Both the position numbers and the translations under genes were made by a program. From Erythrobacter dokdonensis DSW-74 (lineage in GTDB: Bacteria > Pseudomonadota > Alphaproteobacteria > Sphingomonadales > Sphingomonadaceae), in NCBI RefSeq assembly GCF_001677335.1, contig NZ_LZYB01000008.1, positions 62,001 through 126,000 of the forward strand: a stretch of 64,000 bases of DNA. Reading direction: 5' to 3'. The notes beneath the pieces are model-generated. The model was not told the DNA's origin. It did no database searches and saw only the letters and a list, made by a program, of their open reading frames with translations. Shown in pieces: positions 35,141-43,397 of this stretch (position 1 is the stretch's first letter; each line of letters opens with the position of its first letter).

Positions 35141-37581
35141 TCGGCGTCCTCGGTGAGCTTGGTGAAGGTCAGGAACTTGTCCGGGCTGACACGGATTGCT
35201 GCACCCGTCGGGCAGGCGCGCACGCAGGCCGGACCGCCGTCGATCCCCGCGCACATGTCGCACTTGATCGCCAGCTTGGCCTTGGCCACCCCTTCTTCCT
35301 CGGCCTTCTTCTTGCGCCAGCTATAGGGCGCCTCGCCCGGTCCGGGACCCGAGCCGAACAGCATCCATTGCAGCAGGCTCGGCTTTTTCGGGGGCTTCGC
35401 ATCCATGCGGATCACGCCATAGGGGCAGTTCCTCTGGCAATTGCCGCAGCCGATGCAGGTTTCATCGATGAACACCTCGCCGTCCGGCCCGCGCTTGATC
35501 GCGTTGGGCGGGCAGTCGGCCATGCAATGCGGGTGCTCGCAGTGGCGGCATGACGTCGGCACGTGCAGGTGGGCATAGGTGCGTCCGGCCTCGCGGTCGA
35601 GGCGCGAAAGGCCATCATGGCTGTCGGCACAGGCCTTCTCGCAATTGTCGCAGCCGATACACAGCTTTTCGTCGATCAGCAGCACGTCGGTCGCCTCGCC
35701 GATGCCGTTGTCGACGAGGAAGGCGGCAGTCTGCGAATAGAGATCGACCGCGCCGGAGAATTCGTCCTTGCGGCTTTCGATGAAGGCATTGGTGGCGCGG
35801 CGCCCGGCCATGTCCTTCATGGCGCGCTCGCGCAGGGCAGGGTTCGCGTCGAGCAGGTCGAGAAAGCCCTGGCCGGGGAGGCGGATGACCTCCGACTTGA
35901 TCGCCGCCTTGACCGTCGCCGTGCGGGTCGAGCCGTCGATCACGGCCATCTCGCCGAAATAGGAGCCGGCGGGCAGGTAGGACAGGAACACCGGACGATC
36001 GCCGATCTGCTTCTCCACGATCATCGACCCGCGGCGGACGATGAACACGTCCTTGTCATCCGCGCCTTCGGTGACGATCACTTGGCCCGCGCGCGCCTGC
36101 ACCACTTCGGCGCTTGCGACGAGCGGGGCGACATCCTCGCGGGTGAGGCCGGAGCCGAACATCTGCAGCAATTGCCGCTCGATCGAGATGGCATTGACGG
36201 CTCGCGCCGCGCCGGGCGACGTTGCAAGAAGTTTCAGCGCCGCGGTGCGCGACAGTTCCAGAGCGACCACCGGTTCGGCAGCACGCACTGTCGCGCCGCG
36301 GCGGCGTCCCGAAATCAGGCCCACTTCGCCAAAGATCGAGCCCTGTTCGATAGGCACCGTTACCGAGGGATCGGCGGGATTGACCTCGACCGCGACCGAG
36401 CCCTCGGCAATCGCGAACATCGATGAACCCGGCTCGTTGCGGCGGAAGATAACCTCGCCCGGCTCATAGGCATGGCAGGTCGAATCCAGCAGCAATTCGC
36501 GCAGCTGCAGGGTCGAGAGGTCATTAAGGATCAGGACGTTCCTGCCGAACACTTCCAGCCATTCCTCGACGCTGCGATTGCCGGGGAGCCGGGCGAACTT
36601 CTCGGCCAGAATCGGCTCGTCGGCGGGCTTGAGGTCGTGGTTCCCGTTCAGGAACTCGATCACGTCATAGCCCTGGTTCATGCAGTGCTTGATCAGCGGA
36701 TAGCCCGCCAGCGCGCCGATCACGTGGATGCCGGGCGTGGTGGTTTCGAACACCGGCGACAATTTCGGAAAGGCGCCGGGTTCGGGGCTGGAGAATTCGA
36801 TCCCCATTGCCTCGACAAATCCCCGCGGCGGCTGCGAGCCGGTGCGCGCGATAATCCGGTTGCAGCGGATCGCCTCCTGTCCGTCGCGGGTGTCGAGCAG
36901 CAGTTCGTTCTCGCGCACTTCGGCAGGCGTGGTTTCGCGCCGCACAATTACCCTGCCTTCACGCTCGGCTTCTTCGAGCAGCGCGACATTGGCTGCCTTG
37001 GCGCGGGCGAAATCGGCCGAGCGGTTGAGGATCGTCACCACGTTGCGCTGGGCCGGGTCGGCGGCAAGGCCCAGCGCGTTTTCGATGCCTGCATCGCCTG
37101 ATCCGACCACGGTGATGTGTTCATCATAATACTCGCCGGGATCGTCGAGCTGGTACTGGATGATCGGCGAATCTGCACCGGGACAGCGTAGCTTGTTGGG
37201 GTTGCCCTGCGTGCCGATCGCGAGGACCACCGCCTCGGCCTTGATCACCTCGCCATTGCGCAAGTGGATGCTAAACGCGCCCTTCTTGCCCTCGATCTTC
37301 GCGACCTCGGCATGGAGCATCACGTTGACCTTGTGGCCCGCGATCTGTTCGTCCCAGATGCCGAGGATCGTTTCGCGCTTGCCCGCCTCGAAATCGATGT
37401 CGGAACGCAGCACCAGATTGCTGGGCGTCGCCATGACATGCTTGCCCTTCTGGTATTTGAAGATCGTGTCGGAAAGGTGGTCGGTCTTTTCCAGCAGGAC
37501 GTGGCTCATGCCGAGTGCAGCGGCACGCGCGGCAGCGCTCAGGCCGGCTGGACCCGATCCGACGATGGCGACCTTGAACAT
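35137..37581 (-). CDS. FAD/NAD(P) oxidoreductase fused to two cyclic-nucleotide-binding domains and a four-cluster ferredoxin module
   Basis: An 814-residue cytoplasmic fusion. Residues 1-330 are a thioredoxin-reductase-like flavoprotein with FAD (VAIVGSGPAGLSAA) and NAD(P) (TVVGSGDAGIENALG) binding motifs but no redox CxxC. Two CNB domains follow (about 350-465 and 475-590). The second has a canonical phosphate-binding cassette, FGEMAVIDGSTRTATV; the first has FGEVGLISGRRRGATV. Residues 640-795 carry 16 cysteines in four [4Fe-4S] patterns (CIGCDNCEKAC, CRHCEHPHCMADC, CIGCGNCQRNC, and CDMC with a later CVRAC), as in DmsB/NrfC-type subunits. The enzyme should oxidise NAD(P)H or a similar donor and pass electrons on, gated by cAMP or cGMP. 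ATG 37581 opens the FAD motif; TTG 37590 is closer to GGAGG and could be the real start. It is the first gene of the operon. Confidence 0.9.
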   Translation of the reverse strand: MFKVAIVGSGPAGLSAAARAAALGMSHVLLEKTDHLSDTIFKYQKGKHVMATPSNLVLRSDIDFEAGKRETILGIWDEQIAGHKVNVMLHAEVAKIEGKKGAFSIHLRNGEVIKAEAVVLAIGTQGNPNKLRCPGADSPIIQYQLDDPGEYYDEHITVVGSGDAGIENALGLAADPAQRNVVTILNRSADFARAKAANVALLEEAEREGRVIVRRETTPAEVRENELLLDTRDGQEAIRCNRIIARTGSQPPRGFVEAMGIEFSSPEPGAFPKLSPVFETTTPGIHVIGALAGYPLIKHCMNQGYDVIEFLNGNHDLKPADEPILAEKFARLPGNRSVEEWLEVFGRNVLILNDLSTLQLRELLLDSTCHAYEPGEVIFRRNEPGSSMFAIAEGSVAVEVNPADPSVTVPIEQGSIFGEVGLISGRRRGATVRAAEPVVALELSRTAALKLLATSPGAARAVNAISIERQLLQMFGSGLTREDVAPLVASAEVVQARAGQVIVTEGADDKDVFIVRRGSMIVEKQIGDRPVFLSYLPAGSYFGEMAVIDGSTRTATVKAAIKSEVIRLPGQGFLDLLDANPALRERAMKDMAGRRATNAFIESRKDEFSGAVDLYSQTAAFLVDNGIGEATDVLLIDEKLCIGCDNCEKACADSHDGLSRLDREAGRTYAHLHVPTSCRHCEHPHCMADCPPNAIKRGPDGEVFIDETCIGCGNCQRNCPYGVIRMDAKPPKKPSLLQWMLFGSGPGPGEAPYSWRKKKAEEEGVAKAKLAIKCDMCAGIDGGPACVRACPTGAAIRVSPDKFLTFTKLTEDAE

Positions 37582-37702
37582 TCCGGCCAACTATCCTCCC
37601 CCCTTCGCGGATAGATCGAACCCTCGAAGACACCATACCCAAATGTGCCTTCGATGCCAGAGCGAATTGCCCCGATTTGCCGCCGGTGCTAGCTCCCTGA
37701 CC

Positions 37703-38653
37703 ATGGATACGAAGGAAAAGGCACCCGCCGAAGGGGCATCGAAGGCGGGTTGGATCCTGCTGGGCGCAGCACTGGTGCTGGCGGCAGGCTCGATCGGCTA
37801 CAATGTCTATGGCGGCGCAGGTGGCGGTGATGCGCCCGCGTCGGTCGATGGGGCCGCGCCCTCGATCGAGGATCTGCGCAAGGCCGCCGAGGCGGCATCG
37901 GACGATGCCGGGCCGTGGGCCGATCTTGCATTTGCCCACTTCAGGCAGGGTCAGTTTGCCGAGGCCGCGACCGCTTATGCCCGCGCTGCGGAGATCGCAC
38001 CCGAAGATGCTGTGCTGCATTCCGCGCTGGGCGAGGCACTGGTCATGGCGAGCAGCCGCGATCCTCTGCCTCCGCAGGCGCTCGCGGCCTTCGAGAAGGC
38101 GCTGGCGCTCGACCCGAGCGATCCGCGCGCGCGCTACTTCATGGGCGTCAAGAAGGATATCGACAAGGATCACGAGGGCGCGATTGCCGCCTGGCTCGAT
38201 CTGCTCGCCGATACGCCGCCGGGTGCGCCGTGGGAGGCGGACCTCGTGCGCACCATCGAACAGGTCGGCAAGATAAATGGAATCGACGTCGCCCCGCGCA
38301 TCGCCAAGGTGCAGGAAGGCCGCCAGCCGCCTCTGCTCGCGCCCGGCCCGGGCAGTCTTGCCGCCGATGCCGGCGCGCCGGATGTGCGCGGCCCGAGCGC
38401 GGCGGAAGTTGCGGCAGCAGGCGCGATGACCCCCAGCCAGCAGCGCGAAATGGCCGAAGGGATGGTCGCGCAGCTCGAAGGCCGGTTGCAGGAGAATCCG
38501 GGCAATCTCGATGGCTGGGTGATGCTGATGCGCAGCCGCATGACACTGGGCGAACCGGCCAAGGCCAAGGCCGCACTCGAGGCGGCGATCAAGGCCAATC
38601 CGGCGGAGGCGGCGGAACTCAGGCGACAGGCGCAGGCGCTGGGGATCGGCTAG
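37703..38653 (+). CDS. TPR protein resembling CcmI/CycH cytochrome c maturation factor
   Basis: A 316-residue membrane-anchored protein: an N-terminal cytoplasmic tail, one helix at about 17-37 (WILLGAALVLAAGSIGYNVY), then a periplasmic TPR region. The repeats include WADLAFAHFRQGQFAEAATA, HSALGEALVMAS and AFEKALALDPSDPRARYFMG. The segment WLDLLADTPPGAPWEADL is characteristic of the C-terminal half of CcmI/CycH, the chaperone that holds apocytochrome c during haem attachment. The two-helix N-terminal domain of full CcmI is missing. It diverges from the flavoprotein operon with a 121-base shared promoter region, so a role in maturing the 25 neighbouring c haems is reasonable. No other ccm gene is in the window. 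The ATG at 37703 is the first one that opens the membrane helix. Confidence 0.75.
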   Translation: MDTKEKAPAEGASKAGWILLGAALVLAAGSIGYNVYGGAGGGDAPASVDGAAPSIEDLRKAAEAASDDAGPWADLAFAHFRQGQFAEAATAYARAAEIAPEDAVLHSALGEALVMASSRDPLPPQALAAFEKALALDPSDPRARYFMGVKKDIDKDHEGAIAAWLDLLADTPPGAPWEADLVRTIEQVGKINGIDVAPRIAKVQEGRQPPLLAPGPGSLAADAGAPDVRGPSAAEVAAAGAMTPSQQREMAEGMVAQLEGRLQENPGNLDGWVMLMRSRMTLGEPAKAKAALEAAIKANPAEAAELRRQAQALGIG

Positions 38654-38729
38654 CGCAGGCGACAGCTTTCTGCGAACCGCGCGCGCATTGCCAAGGGGGG
38701 CTCGTGTCCTCGATCCGTGAGCGGGAGGC

Positions 38730-40184
38730 TCACGCCGCGCCTTGTCTCAAGGCTTGGCTTGTTTCCGGCGCGCGCATGAATCCGAGATCGCTCGCAGCAA
38801 AGCGGCCGATATTGGGTGCGACCGAAGGCAATTCCGACTGTGCGACACCCATCCACAAGGCGAGCGTTGACGAATACTCGTCGACCGATGTGGTGGGGAG
38901 CAGCCGCCCCCTTCCAACCTGGTCCGGCGTATCCACCGACACATGCGGCGCCCGCCCGTAGAACCGCCCGCCGTTGACGCTGCCGCCGAGCACGAAGTGG
39001 TGTCCGCCCCAACCGTGGTCCGATCCGTCGCCGTTTGAGGACAGGGTGCGTCCGAAATCGGAAGCCGTGAAGGTTGTCACCCGGTCGGCCACGCCGAGTT
39101 CCACCGTGGCGCGATAGAAGGCGTCTAGCGCGAAATCGAGCTGCGCGAGAAGTCCTTCGTGACGCCCGATCAGCCCGTCATGGTTGTCGTATCCGCCCAT
39201 CGACACCATGAACACTTGCCGGTTTACGCCCAGAGACCGGCGCGCCGCAATCATGCCGGCGACGGTTCGCAACTGCGCGGCAAGGGAGTTGCCGGTCCCG
39301 AAATCGGTGGCGATCGCGACATTGGCGAGCGCGTCGTTGACGAAGGAGCCGAAGGTGATCGAGCGGTTGTTGATCGTCGCATGGTCGGCGGCAAGAATGT
39401 TGCCCGCGCCCGACTTTACGATCGTCTCGAGTGCTTCAGCCGCCGCGCCCGAACCGAACAGTCGTCCGTTACGCAACGGCCGCATCAGCACGGCGCCCGA
39501 GGCCGAGACCTGATAAGGAACAGCCTGCTGGCCGCTGAGGAAGACCGCGTTGCCGGTGGCGTTGATCGCGGTGAACATCGCATTGGTGTTGGCGGTCTGG
39601 GCGAGGTCGCCGATCCGCCCGCCCCACCCGGTCTGCGAGCCTTCCGGCTGCGAGCTCTGCCAGGTCGATTGTTGGTCATTGTGCGAGAACAGCTTGGGCG
39701 GGCGCGGCACCGAGTTGTTGTCGTATTGCGCGCGCGTCATTGGTGCGATCAGTGGCCCGACATTGAGCAGCGGTGCCAGCCGTCCCTCGTCGAAGCGCGC
39801 CTTCATCCGCGGCATGCTGGGCGCGAGCGCATAAGTGATGCTGTCGGTAAGGGTCTGGCCCCCAGCCGGTATAAGCACCGTCCCTGCCAGCGAGGAGCGC
39901 GGCAGGGCGATGCCCCCGCCTTCCTCGTCGATGCCGCCGCGGATCGCCGCGTAGCGCGCATAATTGTCGGGATCAAAGGGGATCAAGGTGTTGCCATGAT
40001 CATTCCCGCCATAAAGGAACACGCAGACCAGCGCCTTGTAGCCGCCATCAGAGGAAAAGGCAGCCGCCTCGCCAATCCCGGCAAGACCCAGCGCATAGGA
40101 AGACGCCGCTCCCATTGCCGCAAGCTGGCTCGATCGCTGCAGGAAAGCGCGCCGCGAGATCTCGAGTTCCTTGCCGATGTGCAT
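38730..40184 (-). CDS. DUF1501 domain-containing protein, Tat-like signal
   Basis: A 484-residue exported protein of the DUF1501 family (sulfatase-like fold, often described as secreted). The N-terminus has a twin-arginine motif, SRRAFLQRSS, followed by a hydrophobic stretch, so export by Tat is likely. Family features visible are FLYGGNDHGNTLIPFD near the start, FSHNDQQSTWQ, and TASDFGRTLSSNGDGSDHGW with GGHHFVLGG toward the end. The His and Asp residues there suggest a metal site. It lies 12 bases after the DUF1800 gene; the pair is conserved in many proteobacteria and planctomycetes, but its role is unknown. A GTGAGC/GCTCAC hairpin overlaps the stop codon. Confidence 0.88.
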   Translation of the reverse strand: MHIGKELEISRRAFLQRSSQLAAMGAASSYALGLAGIGEAAAFSSDGGYKALVCVFLYGGNDHGNTLIPFDPDNYARYAAIRGGIDEEGGGIALPRSSLAGTVLIPAGGQTLTDSITYALAPSMPRMKARFDEGRLAPLLNVGPLIAPMTRAQYDNNSVPRPPKLFSHNDQQSTWQSSQPEGSQTGWGGRIGDLAQTANTNAMFTAINATGNAVFLSGQQAVPYQVSASGAVLMRPLRNGRLFGSGAAAEALETIVKSGAGNILAADHATINNRSITFGSFVNDALANVAIATDFGTGNSLAAQLRTVAGMIAARRSLGVNRQVFMVSMGGYDNHDGLIGRHEGLLAQLDFALDAFYRATVELGVADRVTTFTASDFGRTLSSNGDGSDHGWGGHHFVLGGSVNGGRFYGRAPHVSVDTPDQVGRGRLLPTTSVDEYSSTLALWMGVAQSELPSVAPNIGRFAASDLGFMRAPETSQALRQGAA

Positions 40185-40196
40185 GAGCGCGCGTCC

Positions 40197-42038
40197 CTAT
40201 TTCTGCACCAGGTAATCAGTGGAGGCCATGACCAGCAGGACCGCTGCATGGATGCGCCGCAGCTTGTCGGCATCCGGGCTAGTCTGCGCCACCGAAACGC
40301 TATCGAGCGCGCTGATGATCGTGTCCCGGATCGCCGGGCTGAGCTGGTTCGCCGTCAGCACCAGATCGAGATGCGCGACCAGGCGCGGTGCATCATGGGC
40401 AAGCGGCAGTTCGGCCGCGTATTGCACTGAAAGGTCGCGCAGATAGCCTGCGGTCATGCCCACCGCGCCTTCGAGGAAATTGATGTAGCCGGCGACCGAT
40501 GTCTCGTTGACCAGCTGAAATTCGGGCGCGAGCAGGTTGTTTGCGGCAATCTGGGTTCCGGTAGGGAAGTAGCCCGGCCGGAAGAAGTTGAAGACCGAGG
40601 GCGAGCGCAACGGTGACTGGCCGAGCCGGCTGGCCGGATCGGAAAGACTGCCCACCGCGAAATTGCCGCTCGCCGAGCCCACGCCGAAAGTTCGGGCGAT
40701 CTGCACGAAGCGGAGCATGGGTTCACGCAGCTTGCCGAAAGCGGGATTGGCCGCGTTATCCATTGCGCGCGCTTCCTCGTCGAGCAGGATCGCCTTGAAC
40801 ACCGCTCCCAGATCGCCGCGCTCTCCGCGCCCGTTGTTGGCGAAGGCTGCCGCGACCCGCCCGACATAGGCGGGCGAGGGATTGCTGGTGACAAGCCGCT
40901 GGATCATCTGCCGTGCAAAGAACGGGCCGACATTGGGATGCGCGACGAGGTGGTCAAGCGCGCGCCGCAAGGACTCCTCGGCGCTGGTTCCGGCGGGGAT
41001 AACGAGGCCGAGGAAGCGCTTCTCCTCGGGCGAGTGAAACCCTTCCGTGCGGGGGCGTGACCACTTCGAAGGATCGGCGGTCATCGGCCGCCGGGCGAAA
41101 TCCACGCCGGCGACCGTCCGGCCGGGACTCACGGGGTCGGGAAAGAATTCGGTCTGCGAATAGTCGAAATCATAGCCGGTAAAGACCTTGGCGATTCCGG
41201 TCACATCGTCATTGGTATAGGTTTCGATCAGCTGACCGCCATTGGTGCGCGGCGTGCCGTCTTGGTTCAGCTCGAACAGCCCGATCGAGAAGAGCTGCAT
41301 GATCTCGCGCCCGTAGTTCTCGTCAGGCACGCGGCCCGTGCGCGGATCGGCGCGCCGGTTACCCCTGGTGTTGAGGTAGACCCCCATCGCCGGATTGAGC
41401 GTGATGTGCTCTATCAGCGTGCGAAAACTGCCAAAGGCATTGCGGTTGAGGATGTCCCAATATTCGCCGATCGCCGGGCCGCGCCAAGAGATATTGATAT
41501 CGTTCAGAGAGACCACGAAGAACTCTGACAGCGCCAGTGCAAAGCGCTTGCGAACCGCACTGCCGCCCGAGAGCAGCTGCGACCAGATCATCCAGTCGCC
41601 GGTGGTGGCGCTGTTGTAATAGCGGTTGGCATCCACCCGGTCGAAACCGCGCGCTTCGAAATAGTCTTTCGCGCTGACATCGTTGGCCTGCCGCATTTCC
41701 CGGTCAAGCCAGGGTTCGAACCCCTCGCTGCGAACTGCGGCGATCGCGCCCGTGCTGGCCGAGAACGATGCCTGCAGCAGAAACCGTGCGGCCTCGTCAT
41801 CGGATTGCGGCCTGCGTACCTGCGCTGTTGGAGTCCCGCCGCCCGCGCTCGGCGACCCGCCCGAACCGCTTCCGCCACCGCCGCAAGCCGAAACCGCAAG
41901 CGCTGCGGCTGCGACCGCCGCGGCGGGCGCAATGCGTGCGCTGCCGCGATCGGCAACATCTGCTTCCTTATCCGGCCCTTGCGATGACAGAGCGGTCTCG
42001 GGCTCGGCATCCGCCGCGAAAATGCAATCCCTCGTCAT
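40197..42038 (-). CDS. DUF1800 domain-containing lipoprotein
   Basis: A 613-residue protein of the DUF1800 family. A 35-residue polar leader precedes a hydrophobic Ala-rich stretch and a lipobox-like VSAC (Cys52), followed by a Gly/Ser linker. The family core begins at DDEAARFLLQASFSA, and familiar segments include KRFALALSEFFVVSL, NYGREIMQLFSIGLFELN, KVFTGYDFD and FFARQMIQRLVTSNPSPAYV. The function of the family is not known. It is the first gene of a two-gene unit with DUF1501. The long leader before the lipid signal is odd, but no in-frame start codon lies closer to it. Confidence 0.87.
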   Translation of the reverse strand: MTRDCIFAADAEPETALSSQGPDKEADVADRGSARIAPAAAVAAAALAVSACGGGGSGSGGSPSAGGGTPTAQVRRPQSDDEAARFLLQASFSASTGAIAAVRSEGFEPWLDREMRQANDVSAKDYFEARGFDRVDANRYYNSATTGDWMIWSQLLSGGSAVRKRFALALSEFFVVSLNDINISWRGPAIGEYWDILNRNAFGSFRTLIEHITLNPAMGVYLNTRGNRRADPRTGRVPDENYGREIMQLFSIGLFELNQDGTPRTNGGQLIETYTNDDVTGIAKVFTGYDFDYSQTEFFPDPVSPGRTVAGVDFARRPMTADPSKWSRPRTEGFHSPEEKRFLGLVIPAGTSAEESLRRALDHLVAHPNVGPFFARQMIQRLVTSNPSPAYVGRVAAAFANNGRGERGDLGAVFKAILLDEEARAMDNAANPAFGKLREPMLRFVQIARTFGVGSASGNFAVGSLSDPASRLGQSPLRSPSVFNFFRPGYFPTGTQIAANNLLAPEFQLVNETSVAGYINFLEGAVGMTAGYLRDLSVQYAAELPLAHDAPRLVAHLDLVLTANQLSPAIRDTIISALDSVSVAQTSPDADKLRRIHAAVLLVMASTDYLVQK

Positions 42039-42359
42039 GGTTCGGATCCCGAGCAGCTCGTCTGAACTTTATGGGCAAAATTACTTTACTGATTCCTCTC
42101 CGTAAAGGTTAAGCGCGCAGCATTGACAACCGCTCCGGGGATGCTTGGGCAGGTTCCGCTTTCGGTAGCCAAACTTCCGACGCCGTCATCCTGGGCCGTG
42201 ATCGCTCAGCATAATGCTATGGTGTCACTTCGCGGAGAAATCGCTAATTTGAAAATATCTATTTGAATTGAGATTCTTTTGATTGAAAATTTATGTCTCC
42301 GACGGGTTGAAAACTGATAGCATAAGTTTACAGTTCTCAGGATTTTTTCGTGAGAGGAA
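42039..42359. other. AT-richer divergent intergenic region
   Basis: 321 bases between the DUF1800 start and the alpha/beta hydrolase start. The part from 42230 to 42355 is clearly more AT-rich than the rest of the window. It should hold the promoters of both genes, but I cannot assign -35/-10 boxes with confidence. No RNA gene or coding frame is evident. Confidence 0.5.
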
Positions 42360-43397
42360 TTGATACGAAACCCAATAATTATTGCGTTAGCTCTTTGCTT
42401 TAAGGCGCCCGCGGCGGCTGAGCAGGTTCCCCAGACTGGCAGCACCGTCCGGATCCCTGAGGGCGTCACATCCCAAGTGGTTCCGGCTGGTGAAATCGCG
42501 ATGGAGGTTTGGCGCGCGGGTGATGATGGGCTTCCGGTTGTCTGGGTCCAGGACATGCACAACTATTTCACGCCGCAGGGTGATCCGGAATATTGCGCGC
42601 GCTTCTTGGCCATGTCCGGACCACAGCGCGAGTTTCTTGCCCGATTGGGGCGAAATTATCGAGCATACGCGCCGATGCGTCGCGGCTACGGCAAGACCCA
42701 GGACGACGGTGCTTACGACATCGCCAGCAACGGGCGTGCCCTGATCGCGATGCTTGATGCCGAAGGTATCGAAAAGGCGGTCTTTCTGGGGCGGACACCG
42801 AGTCAGCTCGATCTTCTGTGGCTGGCCGAAAACCACCCCGAGCGCATCGCGGGCGTGATCTTTCTTGAAGGAACGCCGCAAGTGCTCCTCGATGCGACTG
42901 ACCCGGACATGTTCGCGCTGGGTGCAGGGTTCTGGCGCACATCGCTCGACATCAGTTCGGATATCGGGAAGCTGGATGCCATGACGGTTGGCAGGCTAGG
43001 CAGCTATATTCCCGAGTTTCTGTCCGACCCCGAGGTCCAGATCGAAGTTCCGGTCCTCTATCTCGAAGGTCCCCCGCCGACCGAGGGAAAATGGATGTGG
43101 CTCGAGATTTTCAGAGGGGTCGGCTCCCAAGTGAAATGTCAGGAAGTCACCGACGACTTCCCCTGCAATGTTCTCGGAAATCCCGAAAGGGTCGCACGTC
43201 TCGAAGCTGCCCTGACAGCGCATCCCATGAGGAAACTTGCAGCGCAATCCCGTGCATTGATGGCGGCGCGCTTCACCGATTTCCGCGTCGACCCATTCCG
43301 CATGCCGAAGGGCCCGCCAAGTCCCGATAATATGTGGGCGGAATATTATGATCGTGTTCAGCCGTTTCTGGAGAGTATACCTGCCAGCCCGGAATGA
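42360..43397 (+). CDS. Alpha/beta hydrolase fold protein with altered nucleophile motif, exported
   Basis: A 345-residue protein with a short signal peptide (about 20 residues, ending in APAAA before EQ). The alpha/beta-hydrolase order can be followed: a strand with PVVWVQD, then YRAYAPMRRGYGKTQ, IASNGRALIAMLDAEGI and AVFLGRTPSQLDLLWLA, then PVLYLEGPP. The position of the nucleophile elbow (G-x-S-x-G) reads GRTPS, so the usual Ser is Thr and the second Gly is lost. The protein may be inactive as an esterase or have another activity. Two Cys in the second half (QVKCQEV, DFPCNVL) may pair in the periplasm. The only usable start in this frame is TTG at 42360, almost touching an AGAGGA site, because a stop lies just upstream. 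It stands alone and may be a later arrival. Confidence 0.62.
   Translation: MIRNPIIIALALCFKAPAAAEQVPQTGSTVRIPEGVTSQVVPAGEIAMEVWRAGDDGLPVVWVQDMHNYFTPQGDPEYCARFLAMSGPQREFLARLGRNYRAYAPMRRGYGKTQDDGAYDIASNGRALIAMLDAEGIEKAVFLGRTPSQLDLLWLAENHPERIAGVIFLEGTPQVLLDATDPDMFALGAGFWRTSLDISSDIGKLDAMTVGRLGSYIPEFLSDPEVQIEVPVLYLEGPPPTEGKWMWLEIFRGVGSQVKCQEVTDDFPCNVLGNPERVARLEAALTAHPMRKLAAQSRALMAARFTDFRVDPFRMPKGPPSPDNMWAEYYDRVQPFLESIPASPE

Noticed and set aside
37582-37702. FNR or CRP box in the divergent promoter of the CNB-flavoprotein operon
   Set aside because: No TTGAT-N4-ATCAA or TGTGA-N6-TCACA arrangement is present in the 121 bases.
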